Shown: positions 28,347-37,807, numbered from the stretch's first letter. The stretch is DNA of 64,000 nucleotides from Telmatospirillum siberiense (GCF_002845745.1 NZ_PIUM01000009.1:1-64000); one strand, 5' to 3'. Numbers and translations: made by a program. Notes: generated by a model not told the origin, from the letters alone.

Positions 28347-30398
28347 ATGGATCGAGATACGGCGTCGTCGCGTGAGTGCTCGATCGAAGAGCTTTGCATC
28401 GATACCATCCGCACCTTGTCCATGGACGCCGTGCAGCAGGCCGATTCCGGACATCCCGGCGCGCCGATGGCTTTGGCGCCGGTGATCTACACGTTGTGGC
28501 AGCATTTTTTGCGTTTTGATCCGGAGGATCCGGCCTGGCCGAACCGCGACCGGTTCGTGCTGTCCAACGGACATGCCTCGATGCTGCTTTACGCGATCTT
28601 GCATCTGACCGGCGTGCGCGTGGTCACGCTCGACGAGATCAAGCGTTTCCGGGAGATCGACAGCAAATGCCCGGGACATCCGGAATATGGTCTGACGCCG
28701 GGCGTCGAGACGACAACCGGGCCGCTCGGCCAGGGATGTGCGACAAGCGTCGGCATGGCGATTGCCGAACGCTGGTTGGCGCAGCATTTCAACCAGCCCG
28801 ATTTTACCAGGTTCGACTACAACGTTTATACGCTGTGCGGTGACGGCGATATGATGGAGGGCATCACCAGCGAGGCCGCCTCCTTGGCCGGACATCTGAT
28901 GCTGGGGAACCTCTGCTGGATTTACGACAGCAACCGGGTGACCATCGAGGGCCACACCGATCTCGCTCTCAGCGATGACATCGCGGCGCGCTTCCGGGCC
29001 TACGGATGGAATGTCGAACGGGTCGGCGACGCTAACGATGTGGAGCGGATCTCACAGGCGATCGAGTCGTTTCTGCGCAGCCACGACGTCCCCACGCTGA
29101 TCATCATCGAGAGTCATATCGGCTACGGCGCTCCGCATAAGCAAGACACCAGTGCCGCGCATGGCGAGCCCCTGGGAGTTGAAGAAATCCGCCTGACGAA
29201 GCGCGCTTATGGCTGGCCGGAGGACGTCCAGTTTTTGGTGCCTGACGGTGTATATGCGCATTTCCGCGACGGCATCGGGCAGCGCGGCGGGCAGATGAGG
29301 AGGGATTGGCTGTCCGGTTTCGCCGCATATGGCGCCCGGCATCCTGACCTTGCTCTCCAGCTTGATCAGATGCGCACGGGCCATCCCCCCGACGGTTGGG
29401 ACCATGATCTGCCGTCCTTTCCCACCGATTCCAAAGGGCTTGCCAGTCGCGATGCATCGGCCAAGGTCTTGAATGCCATCGCCTCCCGTTGTCCCTGGCT
29501 CATCGGCGGCTCGGCCGATCTCTCGCCGTCGACCAAGACGCGTCTCACCTTTGAGGCCGCCGGGGATTTCGAGGCAGGGACATATGGCGGACGCAATCTG
29601 CACTTCGGTATTCGCGAGCACGCCATGGGCGCCATTCTGAATGGTCTCGCTCTGTCCGGGATTCGTCCGTTCGGTTCGACGTTCCTCATTTTTTCCGACT
29701 ATATGAAGCCGTCCGTCCGCTTGAGCGCGCTGATGGCGCTGCCGGTCATTTACATCTTTACGCATGACTCGATCGGTGTCGGCCAAGATGGCCCAACGCA
29801 TCAACCGGTCGAGCAACTGGTCGCGCTGAGAGCGATCCCTGATTTGATGACGCTCAGGCCCGCCGATGCCAACGAGGTCGTCGAGGCCTGGCGCGTCATC
29901 GTCGAACTGACGCATCAGCCGGTCTGTCTGGTGTTAAGCCGCCAGTCCCTGCCGACGCTGGATCGCACGCGCTATGCCTCCGCTGCGGGGGTCGCGCGCG
30001 GCGCCTATGTTTTGGCGGAAGCCGGGGAGCCGGCGGTAATCCTGATTGGGACGGGCAGCGAGGTCGCGCTCTGCGCCCAGGCATATGAGATGCTCAAGCG
30101 GGAGGGCATCGCCGCGAGCCTCGTCAGCATGCCGTCGTGGGAACTGTTCGAACGGCAGGATCAGGCCTATCGCGACAGCGTGTTGCCGCCCCATGTCGTG
30201 GCGCGGGTCTCGGTCGAGGCCGGCTCGGTGATTGGCTGGGATCGGTATGTCGGCCGTGACGGTGCCAAAATCGGGATGCGCGGCTTCGGTGCATCGGCGC
30301 CGATCGGGGATCTTCTGTGCAAATTCGGGTTTACGGCGGAGGCCGTGCTTGCCGCGGCGAAGCGGCAAATTGCGCAGAGCAAGGAGAATGGGGCATGA
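28347..30398 (+). CDS. tkt: Transketolase
   Basis: A 683-residue ThDP enzyme moving two-carbon ketol units between pentose, tetrose, hexose and heptose phosphates. Motifs in order: QQADSGHPGAPMALAPV, the ThDP/Mg site TLCGDGDMMEGITSEAASL, SHIGYGAPHKQDTSAAHGEP, the Pyr-domain GIREHAMGAILNGLALSG, and the C-terminal VSMPSWELFERQD. Length is that of a full bacterial enzyme. The ATG at 28347 has GGAGAAAG five bases upstream. It is the first gene of the plus-strand pentose phosphate operon; its TGA overlaps the next ATG (ATGA, 30395-30398). With the divergent phosphoketolase it competes for xylulose-5-P and fructose-6-P. Confidence 0.96.
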   Translation: MDRDTASSRECSIEELCIDTIRTLSMDAVQQADSGHPGAPMALAPVIYTLWQHFLRFDPEDPAWPNRDRFVLSNGHASMLLYAILHLTGVRVVTLDEIKRFREIDSKCPGHPEYGLTPGVETTTGPLGQGCATSVGMAIAERWLAQHFNQPDFTRFDYNVYTLCGDGDMMEGITSEAASLAGHLMLGNLCWIYDSNRVTIEGHTDLALSDDIAARFRAYGWNVERVGDANDVERISQAIESFLRSHDVPTLIIIESHIGYGAPHKQDTSAAHGEPLGVEEIRLTKRAYGWPEDVQFLVPDGVYAHFRDGIGQRGGQMRRDWLSGFAAYGARHPDLALQLDQMRTGHPPDGWDHDLPSFPTDSKGLASRDASAKVLNAIASRCPWLIGGSADLSPSTKTRLTFEAAGDFEAGTYGGRNLHFGIREHAMGAILNGLALSGIRPFGSTFLIFSDYMKPSVRLSALMALPVIYIFTHDSIGVGQDGPTHQPVEQLVALRAIPDLMTLRPADANEVVEAWRVIVELTHQPVCLVLSRQSLPTLDRTRYASAAGVARGAYVLAEAGEPAVILIGTGSEVALCAQAYEMLKREGIAASLVSMPSWELFERQDQAYRDSVLPPHVVARVSVEAGSVIGWDRYVGRDGAKIGMRGFGASAPIGDLLCKFGFTAEAVLAAAKRQIAQSKENGA

Positions 30399-33223
30399 AC
30401 CGGCTGAAACAGCTTGCGGTGTGCGGCCAGTCGCCCTGGCTGGACTATATGAAACGAAGTCTGATCGAGACGGGCGGGTTGCGCCTGCTCATCGAACAGG
30501 ACGGGCTCAGGGGCGTCACCTCGAATCCCTCGATTTTCGAGAAGGCGATCGCCGAGACCGATGACTACAAGGATGCGCTGACGGCGTTCCAAGCCGCGGC
30601 CGATCACGGCATTTCGACAATCTACGAGCATCTGGTGATCGCCGACATCCGCGCGGCCGCCGATGTCCTGTTTCCCGTTTATGAAGAGACGGGGGGGCGC
30701 GACGGCTATATCAGCCTGGAATGCTCACCCTATCTGGCCAACGATACCGCCGCGACCATGGCCGAAGCGTTGCGGCTGTGGACGGCGGTGGCGCGTCCCA
30801 ATCTGATGGTTAAAGTCCCGGCGACCGCGGCGGGACTTCCGGCAATCCGTCATTTGATCGGCAAGGGACTGAATATCAACATCACTTTGCTCTTCTCCGT
30901 CGGCGTCTATGAGCAGGTGGTCGAAGCCTATCTTTCCGGACTCGAGGATCTGGCTCGGGGAGGCGGCGACGTCTCCAAGATCGCTGGCGTCGCCAGCATT
31001 TTCGTCAGCCGCATCGATGCCGCCATCGACAAGCGGCTGGACCAGCTTGGGGACAAGGCGGCGGCGGATCGGTTGCGCGGCAAGGCGGGAATCGCGAACG
31101 CCAAGCTTGCCTACGTCCGCTACAAGGCATTGTTTTCGGGGCCGCGCTGGCAGGCGCTGGCCTCATCGGGCGCGCAGTCGCAGCGCCTGCTCTGGGCATC
31201 CACCAGTACCAAGAATCCGGACTACAAGGACACGATGTATGTCGAGGCGCTGATCGGTCGCGACACGGTCGATACCCTTCCGCCGGCGACGATGGAGGCG
31301 TTTCGCGACCATGGTGTGGCCATGCCCGACGCCATCGAGCAGGACGTCCCGGGTGCCCGCGCGATCCTGGCCGAACTTGAACGCCTCGGCGTCTCGCTGG
31401 ACGAGGTGACGGAGGGTCTTGTCAAGGACGGCGTGCAGAAGTTCGCCGACGCTTTCGACAAGCTGTTGGGCGCCATTGCGCGGCAGCGGCTGTCGATGCA
31501 AGACGGCGCGACCACACGGCAGGAGATCTCCCCCGGCTCGGCGGAGATGGAGGCCGCCGTCGCGAAGGAAATGGACGTCTGGCGTAAAAGCGGCGGCATA
31601 AGGCGGCTATGGGCGGGCGACAAGTCGCTGTGGGTCGGCAGGGACGAGGACAAGCGGGTCGGCTGGCTTGATATCGTTGACCGGGAACTGGGTGATATCG
31701 ACTGGTTGGATAGCTTTGGGCGGGACGTAAAGCACCGCGGGATCGAAGACGTTGTCCTGCTGGGAATGGGAGGGTCGAGCCTCGGTCCGGAAGTGCTGAG
31801 CGCAACATTCGGACGGCAGGTCGGCTGGCCCGGCTTTTTCATGCTCGACAGCACCGATCCCGCACAGATCAAGGCGACCGAACAGGCTGTCGATATCGGC
31901 AGAACGTTGTTCATCGTTTCGTCCAAATCAGGCGGCACGCTCGAACCCAACATCTTTCTGGACTATTTCCTCGAGCGCGTCGGCGCGGTTCTTGGCAAGG
32001 ACCGGGCCGGTGACCATTTCATCGCCGTGACCGATCCGGGATCGCCGCTCGAACGGCGCGCCAAACATCTGCATTTTGCGCATGTCTTCCACGGTATGCC
32101 GTCGATCGGCGGGCGGTACTCGGTGTTGTCGAAGTTCGGCTTGGCCCCGGCGGTGGCTATGGGTATCGACATCAAGCGTCTCCTCGAGACGACGCAGGCG
32201 ATGGAACGGACCTGCGGTCCCGATGTGCCTCCGGCGGAAAATCCGGCTGTTCGGCTCGGCGTTGCCATGGGCGTGGCGGCGACGCATTTCGGCCGCGACA
32301 AGGTGACAATCATCGCCTCGCCGGGAATCACCGACTTCGGCTTCTGGCTGGAACAACTTCTGGCGGAGAGTACGGGCAAGCTCGGGCGCGGATTGATTCC
32401 GCTGGCCGGCGAGCCGGTGACCACGCCCGAGCGCTACGGCAATGATCGGTTTTTCGTCTATCTGGAGCTGGACGGGCAGGGCGATCCGGCTCAGATCCTG
32501 GCGGTGGAGGCGCTGGAGCGGGCCGGCCATCCGGTCGCGCGGATCCGGGTTCGGGATGCCTGGCACATCGGCCAGGAGTTCTTCCGTTGGGAAATCGCCA
32601 CGGCCGTTGCCGGCGCCATCATCGGCATCGATCCGTTCGACCAGCCCGATGTCGAAGCGAGCAAGGCCAAGACGACCGCGCTGACCGAGGGCTATGCGAC
32701 ATCGCGTGGCCTGCCGAGCCGGGAGCCGGTGTTCCGCGAGAACGGGCTGGCCCTTTATGCCGATCCCCGCAATGCCGCCGAGTTGGGCCGGCACAATACG
32801 TTGGCTGGCTATCTGAAGAGCCATTTCGACCGCGTTCAGATGGGGGATTACGCAGCTTTGCTGGCCTATATCAAGCGTGATGAGGCCCATACCAAGGCCC
32901 TGACCGCGATGCGGAGCGCCATCCGAGACAAAACGCACGCCGCCACCTGCGTCGGCTTCGGACCTCGCTTTCAGCACTCGACAGGGCAAGTCTACAAAGG
33001 AGGTCCGAACTCCGGCGTATTCCTGCAAATCACCTGTGACGATCCGGTCGATATCGACGTGCCCGGCCGGGGCTATAGCTTCGGCGTGGTGAAGTCGGCG
33101 CAGGCCCAGGGCGATCTTGAGGTGCTGGAAGAGCGCGGCCGCCGGGCGTTGCGCGTCCATCTCAAGTCTGTCGATGCGGGGCTGGCTGAATTGGTTCGCG
33201 CGGTCGATGAGGCACTTTCTTAG
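30395..33223 (+). CDS. Bifunctional transaldolase/glucose-6-phosphate isomerase
   Basis: A 942-residue fusion. Residues about 1-375 form transaldolase (GVTSNPSIFEKAI near the start, the Schiff-base Lys in PNLMVKVPATAAG, FVSRIDAAIDKRLDQL), and residues about 390-940 form phosphoglucose isomerase (VLLGMGGSSLGPEVL, FIVSSKSGGTLEPNIFLDYF, GGRYSVLSKFGL, and a divergent C-terminus). The fusion links sedoheptulose-7-P/glyceraldehyde-3-P exchange to fructose-6-P/glucose-6-P isomerisation; comparable Tal-Pgi fusions are known in acetic acid bacteria and some other proteobacteria. It starts at an ATGA overlap with transketolase and has AAGGAG nine bases upstream. Two hairpins follow its stop, so downstream genes may be expressed at a different level. 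Confidence 0.95.
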   Translation: MNRLKQLAVCGQSPWLDYMKRSLIETGGLRLLIEQDGLRGVTSNPSIFEKAIAETDDYKDALTAFQAAADHGISTIYEHLVIADIRAAADVLFPVYEETGGRDGYISLECSPYLANDTAATMAEALRLWTAVARPNLMVKVPATAAGLPAIRHLIGKGLNINITLLFSVGVYEQVVEAYLSGLEDLARGGGDVSKIAGVASIFVSRIDAAIDKRLDQLGDKAAADRLRGKAGIANAKLAYVRYKALFSGPRWQALASSGAQSQRLLWASTSTKNPDYKDTMYVEALIGRDTVDTLPPATMEAFRDHGVAMPDAIEQDVPGARAILAELERLGVSLDEVTEGLVKDGVQKFADAFDKLLGAIARQRLSMQDGATTRQEISPGSAEMEAAVAKEMDVWRKSGGIRRLWAGDKSLWVGRDEDKRVGWLDIVDRELGDIDWLDSFGRDVKHRGIEDVVLLGMGGSSLGPEVLSATFGRQVGWPGFFMLDSTDPAQIKATEQAVDIGRTLFIVSSKSGGTLEPNIFLDYFLERVGAVLGKDRAGDHFIAVTDPGSPLERRAKHLHFAHVFHGMPSIGGRYSVLSKFGLAPAVAMGIDIKRLLETTQAMERTCGPDVPPAENPAVRLGVAMGVAATHFGRDKVTIIASPGITDFGFWLEQLLAESTGKLGRGLIPLAGEPVTTPERYGNDRFFVYLELDGQGDPAQILAVEALERAGHPVARIRVRDAWHIGQEFFRWEIATAVAGAIIGIDPFDQPDVEASKAKTTALTEGYATSRGLPSREPVFRENGLALYADPRNAAELGRHNTLAGYLKSHFDRVQMGDYAALLAYIKRDEAHTKALTAMRSAIRDKTHAATCVGFGPRFQHSTGQVYKGGPNSGVFLQITCDDPVDIDVPGRGYSFGVVKSAQAQGDLEVLEERGRRALRVHLKSVDAGLAELVRAVDEALS

Positions 33224-33254
33224 GGCTTGGGGCGAAATTATCGCTCCAAGCCCT
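33222..33254 (+). terminator. Hairpin at the end of the tal-pgi gene
   Basis: AGGGCTTGGGGCGA (33222-33235) pairs with TCGCTCCAAGCCCT (33241-33254) over 14 bases with one G-T wobble and a 5-base loop, starting inside the stop codon. There is no T tract, so it may act as an mRNA 3'-end stabiliser or processing site rather than an intrinsic terminator. Confidence 0.55.
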
Positions 33255-33256
33255 GA

Positions 33257-33277
33257 AGCCCGAGCGGCGCATGAGCC
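33257..33277. repeat. Dispersed GCCCGAGCGGCGC repeat, copy 2
   Basis: This segment differs from 15351-15371 at a single base and closely matches 33384-33404. All copies lie in gaps between genes. Confidence 0.6.
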
Positions 33278-33303
33278 GGCCGAAGCCGGAGGCATCATAT
33301 AAA

Positions 33304-33346
33304 CCCTTAGGCTCTGGAGCGATTGTTTCGGCCCAGAGCCTAAGGG
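33304..33346. terminator. Strong hairpin between tal-pgi and gnd
   Basis: CCCTTAGGCTCTGG (33304-33317) and CCAGAGCCTAAGGG (33333-33346) form a perfect 14-base stem with a 15-base loop. No U tract follows. Together with the previous hairpin it probably sets a boundary inside the pentose phosphate operon. Confidence 0.55.
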
Positions 33347-33383
33347 CCTGCTGATAAATTTTCGAAATCAAACAGGCCCGTTT

Positions 33384-33404
33384 AGCCCGAGCGGCGCCTT
33401 AGCC
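33384..33404. repeat. Dispersed GCCCGAGCGGCGC repeat, copy 3
   Basis: AGCCCGAGCGGCGCCTTAGC matches the copies at 15351 and 33257 with one or two changes and ends just before the gnd ribosome site. Confidence 0.6.
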
Positions 33405-33418
33405 CAAGGAGCGATGCG

Positions 33419-34477
33419 ATGCGGGTCGGGGTGGTCGGATTAGGTCGCATGGGCGGCAATATCGCTCGCCGATTGATGAAGGCCGGGCACGGTTGCGTGG
33501 TGTTCGACGCCTTGGACGAGCCGCGCGAAGTCTTGGCGAAGGAGGGGGCCACGGCGGTCCTGTCGCTGGCCGATATGGTGACGACGCTCGGGGAAAATCC
33601 GCGTGTGATATGGGTGATGTTGCCCGCCGGCCGGATTACCGAGGCAACGGTCGAATGTCTCGCGGATTTGTTGGGGCCGGGCGATATCGTCATTGATGGC
33701 GGAAATTCCCACTACAAAGACGACATTCGCCGCGCCAAGACTTTGGCCGAACGGCGCATAAGCTATGTCGATTGCGGCACGTCCGGCGGCGTCTGGGGTG
33801 TCGAGCGCGGCTATTGCATGATGATTGGCGGCTTGAAGGAGTCCGTCGATTATCTTGATCCGATTTTCTCGGCACTCGCTCCCGGCATGGGCGGCATTGC
33901 TCGCACACCCGGCCGCGAAAATGGCGAATCGCGCGCCGAGCGCGGCTACATTCATGCCGGGCCGTCCGGCGCCGGGCATTTCGTCAAAATGGTGCATAAC
34001 GGCATCGAGTACGGCTTGATGCAGGCCTATGCCGAGGGCTTCGACATCCTGCGGAACAAGGACTCGGCAAATCTTCCCGAGGACCAGCGCTTCGCGTTAA
34101 ATCTAGCCGATATCGCCGAGGTCTGGCGGCGTGGCAGCGTCATTTCATCCTGGCTGCTCGATCTTGGCGCCGCTGCGCTGGTAGCGGATCCTCAACTGTC
34201 GGGTTTCTCCGGATTCGTTCAGGATTCCGGGGAAGGTCGGTGGACCATTGAAGCGGCGATGGAGGAGGCGGTTCCGGCGGAGGTGCTTTCCTCGGCTCTC
34301 TACGCCCGTTTCCGCTCGCGTCAAGAACACAGTTTTGGGGAAAAGATGCTCTCCGCGATGCGTTTCGCGTTCGGCGGGCACATCGAGGCGGGCGGACCCA
34401 TCGAGCCCGAACCACATCCGGAAAATACGGAAGGTCGTTCGACGACACAAAATGGCGCGGGTCAATCCCATGCGTGA
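33419..34477 (+). CDS. gnd: 6-phosphogluconate dehydrogenase (decarboxylating), short type
   Basis: A 352-residue enzyme oxidising 6-phosphogluconate to ribulose-5-phosphate and CO2. The dinucleotide site is [22 protein letters not shown]; the substrate site [14 protein letters not shown], the [17 protein letters not shown] block, and [27 protein letters not shown] with the catalytic Lys and Asn are all present. The length, about 120 residues shorter than the E. coli enzyme, matches the NAD-preferring short Gnd family. The ATG at 33419 has AAGGAG (33406-33411); an out-of-frame ATG at 33414 is ignored. It overlaps the start of zwf. No 6-phosphogluconolactonase gene is present in this operon. 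Confidence 0.95.
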   Translation: MRVGVVGLGRMGGNIARRLMKAGHGCVVFDALDEPREVLAKEGATAVLSLADMVTTLGENPRVIWVMLPAGRITEATVECLADLLGPGDIVIDGGNSHYKDDIRRAKTLAERRISYVDCGTSGGVWGVERGYCMMIGGLKESVDYLDPIFSALAPGMGGIARTPGRENGESRAERGYIHAGPSGAGHFVKMVHNGIEYGLMQAYAEGFDILRNKDSANLPEDQRFALNLADIAEVWRRGSVISSWLLDLGAAALVADPQLSGFSGFVQDSGEGRWTIEAAMEEAVPAEVLSSALYARFRSRQEHSFGEKMLSAMRFAFGGHIEAGGPIEPEPHPENTEGRSTTQNGAGQSHA

Positions 34478-36071
34478 CAACCGGCCGGCCGCAACCGCTC
34501 CACACGAATCCCCGTCGCCGCGCCAGGTCCGGCTGGCCGATCCCTGCGCCATGGTGATCTTCGGCGCCAGCGGCGATTTGACCAAGCGCCTGCTGATTCC
34601 CGCACTCTACAACCTATCGAGAACCAAGGTGCTGCCGGAGAATTTCGCCTTGATCGGGGTCGCCCGGGCGGAGGAAACGGCGGAAAGTTGGCGCGCGGGT
34701 CTTTACGACACGCTGAAGAGCTTTGTCGGCAATGCCGCCACGGGGTTCGATGTCGACCAGATTGACGACGCCGCGTGGACGCGGCTGGCCGAAAAAATGT
34801 CTTATGTTCAGGGCGACCTGGCAACGCCCGAGCTTTACCAAAAGCTTCGGGGGGCCCTTGACAAGGCCGAAAAGGACCATGGCACCCGGGGTAACGCCAT
34901 TTTCTATCTCGCCGTCGCCGGTCAGTCCTTCTGCGCCGTGGTGGAGCACCTCTGCAAGGCGAAGCTGAGCGACCAGGGTGAGGACGAGAACAAGACGCCC
35001 CGGTTCTGGCGCCGCGTGGTGTTCGAGAAGCCGTTCGGCCATGATCTGGACTCGGCGCGCGAGTTGAACAGCCGCATCCTGCGTACGCTGCGCGAGGATC
35101 AGATATTCCGGATCGACCACTTCTTGGGAAAGGACACGGTCCAGAACATCATGGCGTTTCGTTTTGCCAACGGGCTGTTCGAACCGATCTGGAATCGCGA
35201 CAGGATCGACCATGTGCAGATCACTGTGGCCGAGACGGTCGGCGTCGGGTTGCGTGGCAAGTTCTACGAGGCGACCGGAGCGCTGCGCGACATGGTGCCC
35301 AACCACGCCTTCACCCTTCTGTCGATGGTCGCCATGGAACCGCCCGTGGGCTTCGATGCCGCCTCGATTCGTTCGAAAAAGGCCGATCTGCTTTCCGCCA
35401 TACCCGCGATCACGCCCGATCGGGCGGTGCGCGGCCAGTATGGGGCCGGAAGCGTGCTGGGAACCAAAGTGAAGGCCTATCGGCAAGAGGCCAATGTCGC
35501 GACGGACTCGAACATCGAGACCTTTGTCGCGATGCGGCTCGAGATCGACAACTGGCGCTGGGCCGGCGTGCCCTTCTATTTCCGTACCGGCAAGCATCTG
35601 TCGCAACGCAATACGGAAATTGCGATTTGCTTCAAGCAGGCTCCCTACAGGGCGTTTCAGGACACCCCCGTCCGCACCCTCCCGCCCAACTGGCTCGTCC
35701 TGCGCGTCTCTCCCGACGAAGGAATCTCGTTGCAATTCGAGGTCAAGCGTCGAGGAGCGGTGGTCGACCTCGCCGCGGTGAAGATGGACTTCCATTATGA
35801 TGACTGGTTCCCCAAGGAAAGGAATGTCGGATACGAGACACTCCTCCACGACGTCATGATCGGCGACCCGACGCTCTTCATGCGTGCCGATATGGTGGAG
35901 CAGTCCTGGCGCATCGTCCAGCCGGTGCTCGACGCCTGGGCCGAGGACAAGGCCGACGTGCCTGGCTATGACTCCGGAAGCGACGGCCCGCAGGCAGCCG
36001 ACGCTTTGCTGGCGCACGATGGGGGCCGGGCTTGGCGACCACTCGGCGTCGCACCGGAACAAAAGGGATGA
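34470..36071 (+). CDS. zwf: Glucose-6-phosphate 1-dehydrogenase
   Basis: A 533-residue enzyme making 6-phosphogluconolactone and NAD(P)H. The nucleotide-binding start is [23 protein letters not shown], and the active-site signature [13 protein letters not shown] carries the substrate Lys; [17 protein letters not shown] and [12 protein letters not shown] are further family blocks. The ATG at 34470 lies inside the end of gnd (overlap 8 bases), with no good ribosome site, so translation probably depends on gnd; 34452 is an alternative start. Its stop overlaps rpe as ATGA (36068-36071). The C-terminus is slightly extended ([14 protein letters not shown]). Works directly before Gnd in the oxidative branch. 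Confidence 0.95.
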   Translation: MRDNRPAATAPHESPSPRQVRLADPCAMVIFGASGDLTKRLLIPALYNLSRTKVLPENFALIGVARAEETAESWRAGLYDTLKSFVGNAATGFDVDQIDDAAWTRLAEKMSYVQGDLATPELYQKLRGALDKAEKDHGTRGNAIFYLAVAGQSFCAVVEHLCKAKLSDQGEDENKTPRFWRRVVFEKPFGHDLDSARELNSRILRTLREDQIFRIDHFLGKDTVQNIMAFRFANGLFEPIWNRDRIDHVQITVAETVGVGLRGKFYEATGALRDMVPNHAFTLLSMVAMEPPVGFDAASIRSKKADLLSAIPAITPDRAVRGQYGAGSVLGTKVKAYRQEANVATDSNIETFVAMRLEIDNWRWAGVPFYFRTGKHLSQRNTEIAICFKQAPYRAFQDTPVRTLPPNWLVLRVSPDEGISLQFEVKRRGAVVDLAAVKMDFHYDDWFPKERNVGYETLLHDVMIGDPTLFMRADMVEQSWRIVQPVLDAWAEDKADVPGYDSGSDGPQAADALLAHDGGRAWRPLGVAPEQKG

Positions 36072-36763
36072 GCAGCGGTTCGATCATTGTCGCGGCGTCG
36101 ATCTTGTCGGCGGATTTCGGGCATCTGGCCGATGAGGTTCGCGCCGTCGATGCGGCGGGCGCCGACTGGATCCATGTCGATGTCATGGATGGCCGCTTTG
36201 TGCCGAATATCACGATCGGTCCGCTGGTTGTCGAAGCGGTGCGGCGCAGCACGCAAAAGCCGCTCAATGTGCATCTGATGATCGTTGAGCCCGAGCGCTA
36301 TCTCGCCGACTTCGCCAAAGCCGGGGCCGATCATCTCATCGTCCAGGCCGAGACCTCGGCGACAATCCATCTTCACCGTGTCCTCTCGCAGATCCGGGAT
36401 CTCGGCAAAAAGACGGGAGTGGCGCTCGATCCGGCGAGTCCGATCGAGTTGATCGAATATGTCCTCCATCTCTGTGACGTCGTTCTCGTCATGACCGTCA
36501 ATCCCGGTTTTGGGGGACAAAAATTCCTCCCGGAGATGTTGCCCAAGATCCGGCGGTTACGACAGCTTTGCGAAGCGCGGGGCCTCGATCCGGTCATCGA
36601 GGTCGACGGCGGGCAAAATGGGGACAGCGCCGGGCAAGCGATCGAAGCGGGTGCCAATGCCATCGTCGCCGGATCGTCAGTCTTCGGATCACATGACTAT
36701 GCCGCCGCGATCGCGGCAATTCGCGGCGCTCGCCGCCCGTTTGCGGGGGGGGAGCCCTCGTGA
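36068..36763 (+). CDS. rpe: Ribulose-phosphate 3-epimerase
   Basis: A 231-residue TIM-barrel enzyme interconverting ribulose-5-P and xylulose-5-P. IIVAASILSADFGHL supplies the first Asp/Ser, HVDVMDGRFVPNITIGP the metal His/Asp/Met set, NVHLMIVEPE the second His, MTVNPGFGGQKF the phosphate loop and EVDGGQNGDSA the catalytic Asp. Complete and typical. Starts in an ATGA overlap with zwf, with AAAGGG just upstream, and its own TGA overlaps the GTG of a 46-codon frame (GTGA, 36760-36763). Its product xylulose-5-P is the substrate of both transketolase and the divergent phosphoketolase. Confidence 0.96.
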   Translation: MSSGSIIVAASILSADFGHLADEVRAVDAAGADWIHVDVMDGRFVPNITIGPLVVEAVRRSTQKPLNVHLMIVEPERYLADFAKAGADHLIVQAETSATIHLHRVLSQIRDLGKKTGVALDPASPIELIEYVLHLCDVVLVMTVNPGFGGQKFLPEMLPKIRRLRQLCEARGLDPVIEVDGGQNGDSAGQAIEAGANAIVAGSSVFGSHDYAAAIAAIRGARRPFAGGEPS

Positions 36764-36900
36764 TCAACCCGACCCGGGCCAGACTGGAAATCGTCGCCCT
36801 GCTTCATCGAGGAGACGACGGCCTGCCGGCTGCGCATCGACACCCGATCGGAGCCCTATGGTTCTTTGGCAATGTGCTGGTAGAGGAGGCTGTCACGTGA
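36760..36900 (+). CDS. Small protein (46 residues) coupled to rpe and rpiA
   Basis: GTG at 36760, TGA at 36898-36900. The start overlaps the rpe stop (GTGA) and the stop overlaps the rpiA GTG (GTGA), so it exactly fills the gap between two known genes in a third frame. The product begins VINPTRARLEIVALLHRGDD and ends IGALWFFGNVLVEEAVT; there is one mildly hydrophobic stretch but no clear membrane helix. I do not recognise a family. Its end also contains the GAGGAGG ribosome site used by rpiA, so it might simply be a translated leader for rpiA. Otherwise it could be a small regulator of the operon enzymes. Confidence 0.55.
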   Translation: MINPTRARLEIVALLHRGDDGLPAAHRHPIGALWFFGNVLVEEAVT

Positions 36901-37595
36901 CAATTCTGTCGTCGTCCGAACTGGATGGATTGAAGCATGCGGCGGCCGCGCGGGCCGTCGAAGAAGTCGAGAACGGCATGGTGCTCGGGCTCGGCAGCGG
37001 ATCGACCGCCGAAATCGCGGTGCAAGTTCTGGCCGAGCGCGTTGCGAAAGGCTTGCGTGTCCAGGGGATTCCGACCTCAGCGAAAACGGCGGCCTTGGCC
37101 AGGCGGCTCGGCGTGCCGCTCACGAGCTTTGCCGAGCATCACCACATTGACCTCTCGATCGACGGCGCCGACCAGGTAGAGCGGGGAACTATGAATCTTA
37201 TCAAAGGATTGGGTGGGGATCTGTTGCGCGAAAAAATCGTGGCGAGCGTCAGCGATCGGATGATTGTCGCTGTCGACGAGACGAAGCTGGTGGACCATCT
37301 CGGCGGAAATAGACCGCTGCCTGTGGAGGTCGTCTCATTCGGGTGGCAGACCGTGTTCGATCACCTGGTGGCGATCGGGTGTGTTCCGCGGCTGCGCCTG
37401 GCCGGGGATACCCCCTTTCTGACCGACGGGGGCAACTATATCGTCGATTGCACCATCGCCGAGATACCGGATCCCGAGATGCTCGACGCCAACATTTCCG
37501 CCATCGTCGGTGTTATCGAGACCGGTCTCTTTATCGCCTTGGCATCGAAGGTCATGGTTGGCCGGCCCGCCGGCGTGGAAGTGATCGAGCGTTAG
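36897..37595 (+). CDS. rpiA: Ribose-5-phosphate isomerase A
   Basis: A 232-residue enzyme interconverting ribose-5-P and ribulose-5-P. The phosphate loop MVLGLGSGSTAEIAV, the ISTSAKT-like IPTSAKTAALA, the catalytic DLSIDGADQVERG and GLGGDLLREKIVAS, and the closing DGGNYIVDCTIAEI block are all present. The start is GTG at 36897, with GAGGAGG at 36883-36889 ideally spaced; no ATG fits. The last gene of the operon: a MITE-like element begins directly after its stop codon. Completes the non-oxidative branch with Rpe, Tkt and Tal. Confidence 0.95.
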   Translation: MTILSSSELDGLKHAAAARAVEEVENGMVLGLGSGSTAEIAVQVLAERVAKGLRVQGIPTSAKTAALARRLGVPLTSFAEHHHIDLSIDGADQVERGTMNLIKGLGGDLLREKIVASVSDRMIVAVDETKLVDHLGGNRPLPVEVVSFGWQTVFDHLVAIGCVPRLRLAGDTPFLTDGGNYIVDCTIAEIPDPEMLDANISAIVGVIETGLFIALASKVMVGRPAGVEVIER

Positions 37596-37757
37596 CTGGC
37601 TGCGGAAAAAGTCTTCGTGATATCATTTCTGTCGTGAACTCAGGGGATCCATATTGTGGTAAGCGCATTATCGGGACACCAAATATTGATTCTGACAGAG
37701 CATGGATTCCCGCTTTCGCGGGAATGACGAAGAAATTCCGACTTTTTCCGCAGCCTG
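37596..37757. mobile_element. MITE-like element with 16-base perfect terminal inverted repeats
   Basis: GGCTGCGGAAAAAGTC at 37598-37613 is repeated inverted as GACTTTTTCCGCAGCC at 37740-37755, extending to 18 bases with one mismatch. The interior has no coding frame but contains the small hairpin ATTCCCGC-TTTC-GCGGGAAT (37706-37725), a motif common in proteobacterial intergenic repeats. Size about 160 bases, no transposase: a non-autonomous element, mobilised by an IS elsewhere if at all. It abuts the rpiA stop codon. Flanks CT/TG do not show an evident target duplication. Confidence 0.65.
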
Positions 37758-37807
37758 TTAGAGGTGCTCTGAAACAATTAGATAATTCGATGCGCCAAGT
37801 CCTGAAG

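Noticed and set aside
34614..36062. 482-codon minus-strand open frame opposite zwf
   Set aside because: It is a mirror of a GC-rich gene; the plus strand encodes a complete glucose-6-phosphate dehydrogenase with all motifs.
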